Assembly (NCBI RefSeq): GCF_021390645.1
Contig: NZ_JAJEJT010000006.1
Span: 1 to 64,000 of the forward strand
Reading direction: 5' to 3'
DNA: 64,000 nt
From: Paraburkholderia flagellata
GTDB lineage: Bacteria; Pseudomonadota; Gammaproteobacteria; Burkholderiales; Burkholderiaceae
How positions within the stretch are numbered: position 1 is the first letter of the stretch; every line of letters begins with the position of its first letter. This document shows, in pieces, positions 18,151-27,500 of this stretch. The notes under the pieces were generated by a model. The model was given only the letters and a program-made list of their open reading frames with translations, was not told where the DNA came from and ran no database searches. The translations under genes and the position numbers were made by a program.

Positions 18151-19859
18151 ATGTCGCTTAAGGGTCGAGGCTGTGTGAAAACGCATTGATCACCTAAACT
18201 GAATCAACGCGTTCGGGTCGGGGGATTCATGAAGCGATTCGTTGAAGGCGAAGACCGCAAGCAGGTAACTTTGTTGCCAGAATGTCTGGATGATTTCGTT
18301 ACTGAGGATAACCCGGTGAGGATCATCGAGGCCTTCGTCGAAGAGCTGGAACTGGAATCGATGGGTTTCGAAGGTGTCACACCGTCGACTACAGGTCGCC
18401 CCTCCTACCATCCGGCAGTGCTGCTGAAGATATACATCTACGGCTACCTCAACCGGATTCAATCGAGCCGCCGCCTGGAGCGCGAATGTCAGCGCAATGT
18501 TGAGCTGATGTGGCTCACAGGCCGACTGATACCGGACTTCAAAACGATAGCTGACTTTCGACGAGACAACGGCACCGGCATCCGCAACGTCTGCCGCCGG
18601 TTTGTCGTGCTGTGCCGTGATCTGAAGCTGTTCTCACAGGCACTGGTCGCCATTGATGGAAGCAAGTTCAAGGCATCGAACACTCGCGACCGTAACTTCA
18701 CGACGGGCAAGATCGATAAGCGGCAGCAGCAGATTGAGGAGAGCGTCCAGCGCTACCTGAGTGCGCTGGAAACGGCTGACCGGACGCAGCCGCCCGAATT
18801 TGAAGCGAAGACAGCTCGCCTGCAGGAGAAGATCGGGCAATTGCGCGATCAAATGCATCGCCTCGAACAGATCAAAGAAGAACTCAAGACGCAACCGGAT
18901 GGCCAGCTGTCTCTGACTGACCCTGATGCACGCTCCATGGCGACCAGCGGCAGAGGCTCTGGTATGGTCGGCTATAACGTGCAGGTGGCCGTAGACGCCA
19001 GGCACCACCTCATCGTTGCGCATGAGGTAACGAACTCTGGACACGACCGGGCACAGCTCAATCCGATGGCGCAAGCTGCTCGTGATGCCATGGGTAGGAA
19101 AAGATTGAAGGTCATCGCCGACCGTGGATACTACAGCGGCCCACAGATAAAAGCTTGCACGGATGCAGGCATTCTCGCCATTCTGCCGAAGAACCTGACA
19201 TCAGGCGCCAATGCGCATGGCCGCTTCGACAGAGCAGACTTCATCTACATCGCGCGCGATGACGAATACCTCTGTCCAGCCGGGCAACGTGCGATCCACC
19301 GCTTCGCACGTGAGGAGCATGGCATGCAACTGCATCGCTACTGGAGTAGTGCCTGTCCTCGTTGTGAAATCAAATCAAAATGTACGCCGAGTGACTATCG
19401 ACGGATCACCCGATGGGAACACGAGTCTGTACTGGAAGCTGCGCAGCGGAGACTGGACAGGATGCCGGATGCGATGATGGTGCGCAGGCGAACCGTTGAA
19501 CATGTCTTCGGAACGTTCAAGCACTGGATGGGCTATACGCACTTCCTGACGCGCAGGTTATCCAATGTCAGTACTGAGATGAGCCTGCATGTGCTGGCGT
19601 ATAACCTCAAGCGCGTGATGGCGATATTGGGATTCTCGCGAACCATGAGGGCCATGCGGCTAGTGGGTGCGTGAGGCACCCAGGCCTTCCAGCATATGCC
19701 GGGAAACGGCTTGCGGTAAGGTAGCGCAGCCACCCAACATCTCTCGGTTGATCGATTGATTCCGAGAGCGCAACGCGGCTCTATAGTCGTCAAATCAGAT
19801 TTTTTGCACGTCAAATCTGCGTTCCGAGTTTCCACACAGCCTCGGTCGTTCAGCGACAT
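18151..19859 (+). mobile_element. Complete IS1182-family insertion sequence
   Basis: About 1.7 kb bounded by imperfect terminal inverted repeats of roughly 35 bp. The left end starts ATGTCGCTTAAGGGTCGAGG and the right end, read inward on the minus strand, ATGTCGCTGAACGACCGAGG; both continue CTGTGTG-AAA with few mismatches. It contains one intact transposase gene. I could not see a convincing target duplication. Confidence 0.8.
18229..19674 (+). CDS. IS1182-family transposase
   Basis: A 481-residue transposase with family features: an N-terminal domain starting MKRFVEGEDRKQVTLLPECLDDFV, the HPAVLLKIYIYGYLNRIQSSRRLE region, the first catalytic Asp in ALVAIDGSKFKASN, the second in KVIADRGYYSG and the C-terminal RRRTVEHVFGTFKHWMG with the Glu. 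A Cys cluster (CPAGQ, CPRCEIKSKC) lies between, as usual. The full length and intact catalytic residues suggest an active enzyme. Confidence 0.93.
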   Translation: MKRFVEGEDRKQVTLLPECLDDFVTEDNPVRIIEAFVEELELESMGFEGVTPSTTGRPSYHPAVLLKIYIYGYLNRIQSSRRLERECQRNVELMWLTGRLIPDFKTIADFRRDNGTGIRNVCRRFVVLCRDLKLFSQALVAIDGSKFKASNTRDRNFTTGKIDKRQQQIEESVQRYLSALETADRTQPPEFEAKTARLQEKIGQLRDQMHRLEQIKEELKTQPDGQLSLTDPDARSMATSGRGSGMVGYNVQVAVDARHHLIVAHEVTNSGHDRAQLNPMAQAARDAMGRKRLKVIADRGYYSGPQIKACTDAGILAILPKNLTSGANAHGRFDRADFIYIARDDEYLCPAGQRAIHRFAREEHGMQLHRYWSSACPRCEIKSKCTPSDYRRITRWEHESVLEAAQRRLDRMPDAMMVRRRTVEHVFGTFKHWMGYTHFLTRRLSNVSTEMSLHVLAYNLKRVMAILGFSRTMRAMRLVGA

Positions 19860-19922
19860 TCGGAAAGTCACCTCTAAACGCCTAGCGTACGAAAAAGTCC
19901 GAATCTTGCCGGCACCCCGACT

Positions 19923-20390
19923 TCATCGGCCAGCGTGCCGTGCGGTTCGCAATTCCTTCACGCTCGGGGCAGCGCCGCGCTGTTCCGGGTCAATTCCAAA
20001 GTCATGCGGGGTCTGCACAAACGGCTGAAGCCAGTGCCGTTGCGTATCCTCATAACCGGCCGGGCGCAGACGCCGGATAAACCTCGACCAGCGCCGCTCG
20101 ATCTTGCCACCGAACGTCCCGCGCACACCCAACCGCCCCCATGCTGGAGGAACGGGACTGCTGCCCATGTACGTCCGCACGATCTCCATTGCCACCTGAC
20201 GGGACATGCCGGGGGCAGAAAATGCGCGGATTACGGCCTTGCGCGTGATGACAACCTCGTTTCGCGTACGCTTCGCCGTACGGTGAGCGCGGCGGGCTTC
20301 ATGGGCGGAGACTTTCATCGGTTCCAGTTTCATTTCCGGCTGCCGGCCGGTGCGGAGCGCTGCTTGCGCTACTCCTGAGTCGTATAGCAC
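19923..20390 (-). CDS. Hypothetical plasmid protein downstream of TrbM-like gene
   Basis: A basic protein of up to 155 residues with no recognised domain. The frame opens at 20390, but MKLEPMKVSAHEARRAHR further in may be the true start. It overlaps the end of the preceding gene, so the three leftward genes from 21020 look like one transcription unit. The arginine/lysine-rich N-terminal helix could bind nucleic acid, but that is only a guess. Confidence 0.5.
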   Translation of the reverse strand: MLYDSGVAQAALRTGRQPEMKLEPMKVSAHEARRAHRTAKRTRNEVVITRKAVIRAFSAPGMSRQVAMEIVRTYMGSSPVPPAWGRLGVRGTFGGKIERRWSRFIRRLRPAGYEDTQRHWLQPFVQTPHDFGIDPEQRGAAPSVKELRTARHAGR

Positions 20391-20737
20391 GTGTCACGTC
20401 TCGCCTTCCACAGAGCCGTTATCGCGTCGTGGTTGGTCCTGAACGGCCCAAGCCTGCGTGTGTTGCTGCCGGTCGTTCCGGCACCCGGTACATTGATGGA
20501 TGCGCCCCATGCGCCGGACGGCTCGCGCTCATAGATGCCGACACATTCATACGCATCGACCTCACCAAGGCCGGTGCCACACCGGTGCAGAAGATGCCCG
20601 CTCGCCGAGCCCGCGTCACCATTGATACTGCGCTTGATAAAAAACGCACCGTCATCCAGAAGAATCAAGTGGCTAGTCACGAAGCGGCTCTCGCTAACGC
20701 TTCCCTGGCTGCGCGCTCGCTCAATACGTTTGTCCAT
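20369..20737 (-). CDS. Hypothetical protein in TrbM-like operon
   Basis: A 122-residue soluble protein, not recognised. It has a plausible globular composition with a beta-rich middle (SHLILLDDGAFFIKRSIN) and a helical C-terminal part (TNHDAITALWKARRDTC). Its start overlaps the end of the TrbM-like gene and its end overlaps the next gene. The same stretch also encodes a plus-strand frame, which I take as the shadow. Confidence 0.5.
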   Translation of the reverse strand: MDKRIERARSQGSVSESRFVTSHLILLDDGAFFIKRSINGDAGSASGHLLHRCGTGLGEVDAYECVGIYEREPSGAWGASINVPGAGTTGSNTRRLGPFRTNHDAITALWKARRDTCYTTQE

Positions 20738-21020
20738 ACGCGTTATTAATGTCTGTCTTCCAGGTGCCGACGTCTGACGTGCATTGATTCAGGAATGCCA
20801 GGCGTTGTTTGGGCATGGCGGAGAGATCCGGATGACCGTGACGCGTCGGGACGATATTGAAGTAGTCGGCCACTGCGGAATCGCAGCTGCTGCCACCCCC
20901 CGAGCCGGATAGCATGCCTGCCAGGCACAAAATCGTCTGGCAGGCATCACTCGCATGAGCCGACGTATCAACGACGATGCCCGATGCAGCAATGACCAAC
21001 GTCGCAATGACTCTTTTCAT
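20721..21020 (-). CDS. TrbM/KikA-family conjugal transfer protein
   Basis: A 99-residue exported protein. A signal peptide (MKRVIATLVIAASGIVVDTSAHA) is followed by the TrbM/KikA pattern: DACQTILCLAGMLSGSGGGSSCDSAVADYF, then a C-terminal KQRLAFLNQC. TrbM proteins are periplasmic accessory factors of conjugation systems. ATG 21020 is preceded by GAGGGAGA; an upstream in-frame TTG is less likely. It lies 23 kb from the virB operon, first in a three-gene unit. Confidence 0.75.
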   Translation of the reverse strand: MKRVIATLVIAASGIVVDTSAHASDACQTILCLAGMLSGSGGGSSCDSAVADYFNIVPTRHGHPDLSAMPKQRLAFLNQCTSDVGTWKTDINNAYGQTY

Positions 21021-21303
21021 AAACAATCTCCCTCGTGCAGTTGTTCGTTCGGACGAACATCGCCGCGTCGTCCCTTAGCGAGCAAAGAACGGGGGGAACG
21101 AATGTGTTCGCGTCGCGTAATTATACAGACACTACATTTCTTGGTGCGTCATGATTTGAATATAACCGTGCGCGTTACACCACTCTTATCCCTTTGCGGA
21201 CGGGCTCAAAGAAACGCATCTCGCGTCGAAGAAGCGCAGGCTTGCTCACTGGATCACCGGCGGCCGCGCGAGCTCGTAACCGCTTCAGGTCTGGCAAGCA
21301 AAC

Positions 21304-21332
21304 ACAAAAAAGCCCGCAAACGGCGGGCTCGT
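21304..21332 (-). terminator. Rho-independent terminator
   Basis: On the minus strand AGCCCGC, loop CGTTT, GCGGGCT is followed by a run of six T. It lies about 35 bases past the stop of the 21365-21949 gene, supporting leftward transcription of that gene. The rest of 21021-21303 holds no gene. Confidence 0.85.
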
Positions 21333-21364
21333 TTTCAGCTTCAGTGAAGTCGCTCTCTGACGGA

Positions 21365-21949
21365 TCACTTTCCTGGCGTATCGCGGTAACGGTAGCTCAA
21401 TGCACCTTGCCGTGCGCCAGACTCAAACGTGACCGCGCCGCTCGCCTGCTTCCGATTGGATGCAACGGGAGGGGCAACTCCCGCGAAGTCGAAAGGCGAA
21501 GCAGGCTTCTCGACGGGAGGCCAGCTGCACGCACCGGGCACACCCGCGAGCGTCCGGCGCAGGAACCGGAAAGCCACAACCACAAACGCCGATGCCACCA
21601 CGGACACAACGTACAGGAAACGCAACCGCGCCGCCATTACGCTCTCGAGCTTCGACACCGGGACGAGCGTCAGCTGGGCATCGGGACATGCAGAAAGCGC
21701 TTGCAGCGAGGCTGAGACGCCTGGACACGCAGCGACCGAAATAAAGCCCGGCGTTGCTGGGCGCGTCGTCTCCAGCGCTGCAACCCTGTAATAGTCGCTG
21801 GCTAGATTAGAAAATGAAAGGCTACTGTCGAACGCCAAAAAGGCAAAGAGCATCAAGGCAGGACCGAAGATCAACGCGCCGAACAGGCCGCGGACCCACG
21901 AAGCAAGCATAGCCAAGCTATGAGGCGATCGAGCGGTTTTTCCATTCAT
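21365..21949 (-). CDS. Small membrane protein of unknown function
   Basis: A 194-residue protein with two membrane segments, near residues 20-42 (GLFGALIFGPALMLFAFLAF) and 108-127 (LRFLYVVSVVASAFVVVAF), enclosing a periplasmic loop of about 65 residues with three cysteines (SVAACPGV, SACPDA). The C-terminal tail is Pro/Ser-rich and cytoplasmic. A strong terminator follows it. No family is recognised. The TM-loop-TM layout recalls accessory proteins of plasmid transfer regions, but no role can be assigned. Confidence 0.6.
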   Translation of the reverse strand: MNGKTARSPHSLAMLASWVRGLFGALIFGPALMLFAFLAFDSSLSFSNLASDYYRVAALETTRPATPGFISVAACPGVSASLQALSACPDAQLTLVPVSKLESVMAARLRFLYVVSVVASAFVVVAFRFLRRTLAGVPGACSWPPVEKPASPFDFAGVAPPVASNRKQASGAVTFESGARQGALSYRYRDTPGK

Positions 21950-22557
21950 GCTAGCCCCGGTGATACAGGAGCCTCCGCGAGTTTCAGCTTGATGCCGGTC
22001 GCGCTGCGCAGGTGGGTTGCATTCCTCATCTGTGTGTATCTGACTTATTGTTTGTAACGACGCGTAATGAAAACCAGTTGCAGCGGAACAATCTCACCCC
22101 ATCGCTCGCCCCCGTCCGCACCTTATGCGCCCAGCTCTCCGGCCTATCGACGACACGTCCTCGTGATATCACACACGAAAAATCACCGCGCGCGGGCGTA
22201 GCCGGCTCTGATAGTGCGGCCGCATCCAGCCGCCGATTGCCAACGGCTGCCGGTAAGCGGCATGGGCTGCATCACGGGTGACCAAACCCTATGCTGGGGA
22301 AGATGACGAGGAAAGAGTTGTCGCGCTGCGGCGCGCGGACCTTTCGGTGCGAGTCATCCTGCCGGAAATGTGCAGGAAAACGCTGTAATTTTATCGACGA
22401 AACATGCCGGACAGTGCTTTGTTTTCTTTCGGATTCTTGCAACATGCGCGGGCATGGCACCGACGAACGAGCGCAGCAGTGCTACCGTTTCTTTCACCGC
22501 AATAAATCACCCATGCGCGAGAATGCGCGCTCAAACGTGGCTCGCTTCGCACATCGT

Positions 22558-22851
22558 TTAGGCGTTCTTTGCTTCCGGATACAAACCGGTCCGTAGCGCC
22601 CGAATGGCCGCCTCCTTTCTGAGGACCGGCCCCCAGTTGATGATCGAATACACAGAACCATCCTTGCGGATCGATACACAGGCCTCTTCGCGTGCCTGAT
22701 CGATCAGGTGCTTCACGGTCCGCCGGTCCAGTCCCACAGACTCCGCGACAAGCTGGATCGTCGCTACGGGCAGAACTTCAATTGCAGCAAGTACAGTCAG
22801 CATCCGGCGCAAGTCGCCTTTCGGATAGGGCAGGTGTGAAGGCATCATGAG
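22558..22851 (-). CDS. Small winged-helix DNA-binding protein
   Basis: About 97 residues when started at MMPSHLPYPKGD; the frame is open to 22911. RMLTVLAAIEVLPVATIQLVAESVGLDRRTVKHLIDQAREEACVSIRKDG forms a helix-turn-helix plus wing of the type seen in small plasmid regulators. No ligand domain is present. The 600 bases between this gene and the membrane protein (21950-22557) show only weak, overlapping ORFs I do not support. Confidence 0.6.
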   Translation of the reverse strand, partial: LMMPSHLPYPKGDLRRMLTVLAAIEVLPVATIQLVAESVGLDRRTVKHLIDQAREEACVSIRKDGSVYSIINWGPVLRKEAAIRALRTGLYPEAKNA

Positions 22852-22958
22852 ATTCACGCGGCATCGACAGCTCGCCCACGAGGCAGTAGCGGTGTCTTGA
22901 CCTGGGTCCAATGAAGAAACCTCCTATTTTACGGTACGACTCTCCCAGCGCAGCGCAA

Positions 22959-22985
22959 TGAAAAAAGGGGACTCCCGCCCCCTCT
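22959..22985 (-). terminator. Terminator of the small-secreted-protein cluster
   Basis: On the minus strand GGGG, a short loop and CCCC are followed by six T. It lies just past the last of the three paralogous genes and would end their leftward transcript. Confidence 0.7.
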
Positions 22986-23019
22986 TTCCTCCACCCATGA
23001 CTGCCCCACTTTGATCCGA

Positions 23020-23268
23020 TTACGATCGCGGCACAGCGTAACCATCCACATCGTGAGCGCTGGAGTAGTCCCAATTTGCGCCTGTTTGCGGCTCGCCATC
23101 GAGCAGCGGATGTCGGATTCCGTTCGAGGAGACATTCCAGGTGTCGTTGGTGTGCATCTGCTTGACGGTCGGTTGCGCGTTAGCGTTTGCGGCCTGCACT
23201 TCCGCAGCCTGAGCAGTTACGTGAGAACCTGCGGCGAACGCCAGAGCCACGAAAAGCATCTTCTTCAT
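23020..23268 (-). CDS. Small secreted protein, paralogue 3 of a tandem trio
   Basis: An 82-residue exported protein: signal peptide MKKMLFVALAFAAGSHVTAQA, a variable linker, then a conserved block of about 40 residues including NDTWNVSSNGIRHPLLDGEP and ANWDYSSAHDVDGYAVPRS. AGGGG lies before the start. The family is not one I recognise. No cysteines occur in the mature part. It has two adjacent paralogues with the same C-terminal block. Confidence 0.75.
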   Translation of the reverse strand: MKKMLFVALAFAAGSHVTAQAAEVQAANANAQPTVKQMHTNDTWNVSSNGIRHPLLDGEPQTGANWDYSSAHDVDGYAVPRS

Positions 23269-23302
23269 GATTTTGCTACCCCTTCAATGTGCGAGATTGT
23301 TT

Positions 23303-23324
23303 GGGGAAGGCACACGCCCTCCCC
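23303..23324 (-). terminator. Intergenic hairpin between paralogues 2 and 3
   Basis: GGGGAAGG-cacacg-CCCTCCCC forms a GC-rich hairpin between the second and third paralogous genes. There is no long T run, so it may be a processing or attenuation structure rather than a full terminator. It is nearly identical to the hairpin at 23628-23649. Confidence 0.45.
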
Positions 23325-23345
23325 GTCTGGTTTCAGTCAGGCGGC

Positions 23346-23594
23346 TTACGAGCGCGGCACCGGGTAGCCATCGACATCGTGATCGACGGAGTAATCCCAG
23401 TTTGCGCTCGTCTGAGGATCGCCATCGAGCAGCGGGTGACGGATACCGTTTGGCGACACTTTCCAGGTGTCGTTGGCGTGCATCTGCTTGACGGTCAGTT
23501 GCGCGTTAGCGTTCGAGGCCTGTGCATCGGCGGCCTGTGCAGTTGCGTGAACACCGGCAGCGAGCGCCAGAGCGACGAAAAGCATCTTCTTCAT
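23346..23594 (-). CDS. Small secreted protein, paralogue 2 of a tandem trio
   Basis: An 82-residue exported protein closely similar to the neighbour at 23020-23268: the same signal peptide type (MKKMLFVALALAAGVHATAQA) and the same C-terminal block (NDTWKVSPNGIRHPLLDGDP, ANWDYSVDHDVDGYPVPRS). The ribosome-binding region (AGAAGGGGTAGCAAATC before ATG) is almost the same as that of paralogue 3, so the duplication unit includes the leader. Confidence 0.75.
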   Translation of the reverse strand: MKKMLFVALALAAGVHATAQAADAQASNANAQLTVKQMHANDTWKVSPNGIRHPLLDGDPQTSANWDYSVDHDVDGYPVPRS

Positions 23595-23627
23595 GATTTG
23601 CTACCCCTTCTATGATTGTGGTCGGTT

Positions 23628-23649
23628 GGGGAAGGCACGCGCCCTCCCC
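23628..23649 (-). terminator. Intergenic hairpin between paralogues 1 and 2
   Basis: GGGGAAGG-cacgcg-CCCTCCCC, almost identical to the hairpin at 23303-23324 and in the same position relative to the paralogous genes. It could stop or slow transcription, or stabilise mRNA ends. Confidence 0.45.
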
Positions 23650-23670
23650 ATTTTGTGTCAGACAGGAGGC

Positions 23671-23922
23671 TTACGAGCGCGGCACCGCGTAGCCATCGAC
23701 ATCATGAGCGCTGGAGTAATCCCAGTTTGCGCGCGTCTGCGGTTCGCCATCGAGCAACGGGTGCCGGATTCCGTTGGCGGAGACGTTCCAGGCGTCGTTG
23801 AAGTGCGTTTGTTTGGCCGACGTCGCCTGCGCGGATTGCTTCGCGTCAGTATCGGCAGCGTGAACGTTCCCGAACTGGAAACCTGCGATAACCGTGAGGA
23901 CTACAAATGCGATCTTCTTCAT
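23671..23922 (-). CDS. Small secreted protein, paralogue 1 of a tandem trio
   Basis: First and most diverged of the trio, 83 residues: signal peptide MKKIAFVVLTVIAGFQFGNVHA, then a different linker rich in Ala/Gln, then the conserved block (NDAWNVSANGIRHPLLDGEP, ANWDYSSAHDVDGYAVPRS). I start it at ATG 23922, which has GAAGAGG upstream; the frame is open to 23940. The strong conservation of the last 40 residues against free variation of the linker suggests that block is the functional part. Confidence 0.75.
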   Translation of the reverse strand: MKKIAFVVLTVIAGFQFGNVHAADTDAKQSAQATSAKQTHFNDAWNVSANGIRHPLLDGEPQTRANWDYSSAHDVDGYAVPRS

Positions 23923-23940
23923 ATTGACCTCTTCAAACAA

Positions 23941-24480
23941 ATTGAGTTACGGGACAAGAACCTAACTGACCTCTCGTTGTTCCCGATCAGTTGTATTCAT
24001 TCTATGGGCGTTTAACGCTCATGTCAAAGCGTTTTCGGCGGCACTTTATTTCGCGGCATTACAGTTCGTGCGTCTCGACTAGAGAATGCGGATTGAATTT
24101 CCCGCGCGCCCTAAGCATTCGCCTCTTAGCTATGAGCGCTGCCTGCGGCGTGTTCCGTTTCAACTCCTCACTTGCACAAAAAACGAATGCCCGCGTTGAT
24201 CTTACTGGTTAAAAATGGAAACGGTGAAACTTCCGATTCGGTGAATTGTTGAAAGTATTTGAAATGAAAATCGAGAATATGCGGTGTATAGACTTTTGAT
24301 CTTCGCTAGCAATCGGAAGCGGTCGCGATCGTCACAATAGTCTTCTGTCGGGGAATTCGCAGGGCATCTCGCTGCACGAGTTCGAGTATCTTCCTTCACG
24401 TCGATTGGCGATCGATATCCATTTTGTCATCCTGTCACCGCCCGAAGCGGATTTGGCTATCAGGAACGACCCAAGCATAA
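23941..24480. other. Intergenic region without a supported gene
   Basis: About 540 bases, more AT-rich than the surroundings, between the small-secreted-protein trio and the inverse autotransporter. It must contain the promoter of the trio, but I cannot point to clear -35 and -10 boxes. Short ORFs on both strands have no family features. Confidence 0.4.
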
Positions 24481-24500
24481 AGGGGGCTTTCGCCCCCTCT
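24479..24500 (-). terminator. Terminator of the inverse autotransporter gene
   Basis: A perfect stem AGGGGGC-GAAA-GCCCCCT on the minus strand followed by TTTA, about 40 bases beyond the stop codon of the giant adhesin gene. Confidence 0.7.
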
Positions 24501-24538
24501 CCTCGAAGAGTCAGATTCTTAGTGTTGCGCTGACTGCA

Positions 24539-27500
24539 CTAACCCCCGTTTGAGCCGTCATACCCTTGAATTGCCCAGGTGACGGAATTCGAGTTGTAGT
24601 TCGACGTTGCCGTCACCGTGATGTGGCCGTAAGTGCCTGTGCTCAAACCTGTTGCACTAACTGTGACCGTCGCTTTTCCGCTTGAGTCTGTCGTAGATGA
24701 GGAAGCGCCTAGAGTCGCACTGGCGTAACTGTCCACTGCCACGCTCCAGTTAATTGTGGCTCCAGGCAATGCATTCCCTGAACTGTCCGTCACAGTAGCC
24801 GTTACTGTCACGGTCTCGTTAGAGCCGCCACTTGCGGTGATGGTGTAGGAGATGCTCTGAATTACAGCGCTGGAACTGGTGTACGTCACACTTGCACTCT
24901 TGCTGCTAGCCGTGGCCGATGCAGCCACCGTCGCTGTGCCAGCAGAAGAAGGCGCGGTAAGCGTCACCGTCGCATAACCGCTCGAATTCGCCGTGCTTGA
25001 GCTTGCTGAGAGCGTTCCAAGCGTCGTTGACCAGCTCACCGACGCTCCGCTCACCACGTTCCCATTCGCGTCCTCGACCAGGGCGGTGAAGGTGATCGTG
25101 CTGCTGCCGTCAGCGGTGCCCGTCGTTGCCGTCTGCGTCAGGGACACCACGCGTGCAGTCGATGAGTCAGCAACGAAGGTCACCGAGGCGCTCTTGCTGC
25201 CTACCGTAGCCGCCGCTGTGACGGTCGCCGTGCCCGCCGTGGTGGACGAGGTGAGCGTGACCGTCGCCTGACCGCTGCTATTGGTGGTGCTTGTCGTCGC
25301 AGAGAGCGTACCCGCCGTCTTGCTCCACGTCACCGTCAAGCCCGCGCCGAGCGCATTGCCATTTGCATCCTTGAGCGTGGCCGTCAGCGTCGAGGTGCTG
25401 GTGCCGTTAGCCGTGATGCTTGAAGGCGATGCGCTCAGCGACGAAACCGTGGCCGTCGAGGTGTCAGCGACGAACGTCACCGATGCCGTGTTGCTGCCTG
25501 CGGTGGCCGCCGCAGTAACCGTCGCCGTGCCCGCCGTAGTGGACGAGGTGAGCGTGACCGTCGCCTGGCCGCTGCTGTTGGTCGTGCTGCTTGTCGCCGA
25601 GAGCGTGCCCGCCGTCTTGCTCCACGTTACCGTCAGGCCTGCGCCGAGCGCGTTGCCATTCGCGTCCTTGAGCGTGGCCGTCAGCGTCGAGGTGCTGGTG
25701 CCGTTGGCCGTGATGCTCGAAGGCGATGCGCTCAGCGACGAAACCGTGGCCGTCGACGTATCAGCAACAAACTCCACCGATGCGGTCTTGCTACCTGCCG
25801 TAGCCGCCGCAGTGACCGTTGCCGTGCCCGCCGTGGTGGACGAGGTGAGCGTGACCGTCGCCTGGCCGCCGCTGTTGGTCGTGCTGCTGCTTGCCGAGTG
25901 CGTGCCCGCCGACGCGCTCCACGTAACCGTCAGGCCCGCGCCGAGCGCGTTGCCGTTCGCATCCTTGAGCGTGGCCGTCAGCGTCGAGGTGCTGGTGCCG
26001 TTAGCTGTGATGCTCGAAGGCGATGCGCTTAGCGCCGATACTGTGGCCGTCGAGGTGTCAGCGACGAACGTCACCGATACGGCGTTGCTACCTGCTACTG
26101 CCGTCGCCGTGACCGTCGCCGTGACCGCCGTAGTGGACGAAGTGAGTGTAACCGTCGCCTGGCCGCTGCTGTTGGTCGTGCTGGTTGTCGCCGAGAGCGT
26201 CCCCGCCGTCGTGCTCCACGTCACCGTCAGACCCGCGCCAAGCGCATTGCCGTTCGCATCCTTGAGCGTGGCTGTCAGCGTCGACGTGCTGCTGCCGTTG
26301 GCCGTGATGCTCGTTGGCGATGCGTCAAGAGCAGAGACTGTGGCCGTCGACGGATCTGCAGTAAATGCCACCGACGCAGCCTTACTGCCTGCCGTAGCCG
26401 TAGCCGTAGCCGTGACCGTTGCCGTGCCCGCCGTAGTGGACGAGGTAAGCGTGACCGTCGCCTGGCCGCTGCTGTTGGTCGTGCTGCTGCTCGCCAAGAG
26501 CGTGCCCGCCGTGGCGTTCCACGTCACCGTCAGGCCCGCGCCGAGCGCATTGCCGTTCGCATCCTTAAGCGTGGCTGTCAGCGTTGAGGTGGCGGTACCG
26601 TTGGCTGTGATGCTCGTTGGCGATGCGCTCAGCGCCGAGACAGTGGCCGTCGTCGCGTCCGCCACGAACAGTACGGCTGCGGTCTTCTTGCCGGCCGTTG
26701 CCGCAGCTGTGGCCGTCGCCGTGCCCGCCGTGGTCGAAGTGAGCGTCACGGTCGCCTGGCCGTTACTGTTGGTGGTGCTGGTGGTCGCCGACAGCGTGCC
26801 CAGCGTCGTGCTCCATGCAACCATGACGCCCGAGCCGATCGCATTGCCGTTCGCATCCTTGAGCGTCGCCGTAAGCGTCGTGTTGCTGCTGCCATTGGCG
26901 GCAATCGTTGAAGGTGAGGCCGTCAGCGTCGCCACGTTCGCCGTCGAGTTATCCGCCGTAAAGGTCGTGCTCGCGCTGGCCGTCGCCGACGAGGAGCTAT
27001 CGAGCGCTTGCATCGTAACCACCCCCGCCGTGGTCGTAGTCACCGTTGCAGTCGCTTCGCCCGCACCGTTGGTCAGTGTCGTTGACGAAACCAATGTAGT
27101 GCCACTAGGCACGGTCCATCGGACAGTCTGCCCCGCCACGCCTGCGCCGCTGTTGCTCGTTACCGTCGCGGTAAACGTCACACTGTCCGCGCCATTCGCG
27201 AGCGCTGATGCCTTTGAGGCCGCGAGCGTCAGCTGCGTCTCACTAACCGTCACAGTCATTGTGTTAGAGGTGACACGCGTCCCGTCTTTCTCCTGGCCGA
27301 CAAGGCGCAGATCATACGTATTCGTGCCGCCCGGCGTGTAGGCAGGGAGATTCAAGGTACCGCTGCTGCCGCCGCCATAGGCTTGTGCAAACGAGCTAGC
27401 CGTGCCCTCCCACGAGAGCGACTTGAAGCCCACGCCCGAATACGCGTTGACCGCAAACCGCACAGTATTGTCCGGATAGCCGCTGACGCTCGACTGCAGG

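Noticed and set aside
22012..22596. Two plus-strand ORFs of about 90-100 residues
   Set aside because: Cys/Arg-rich, no ribosome site, no similarity recognised; partly antisense to the HTH gene.
25281..27341. 686-residue plus-strand ORF opposite the adhesin repeats
   Set aside because: Val/Ala/Leu-rich repetitive antisense shadow of the 297-bp repeats; no family features.
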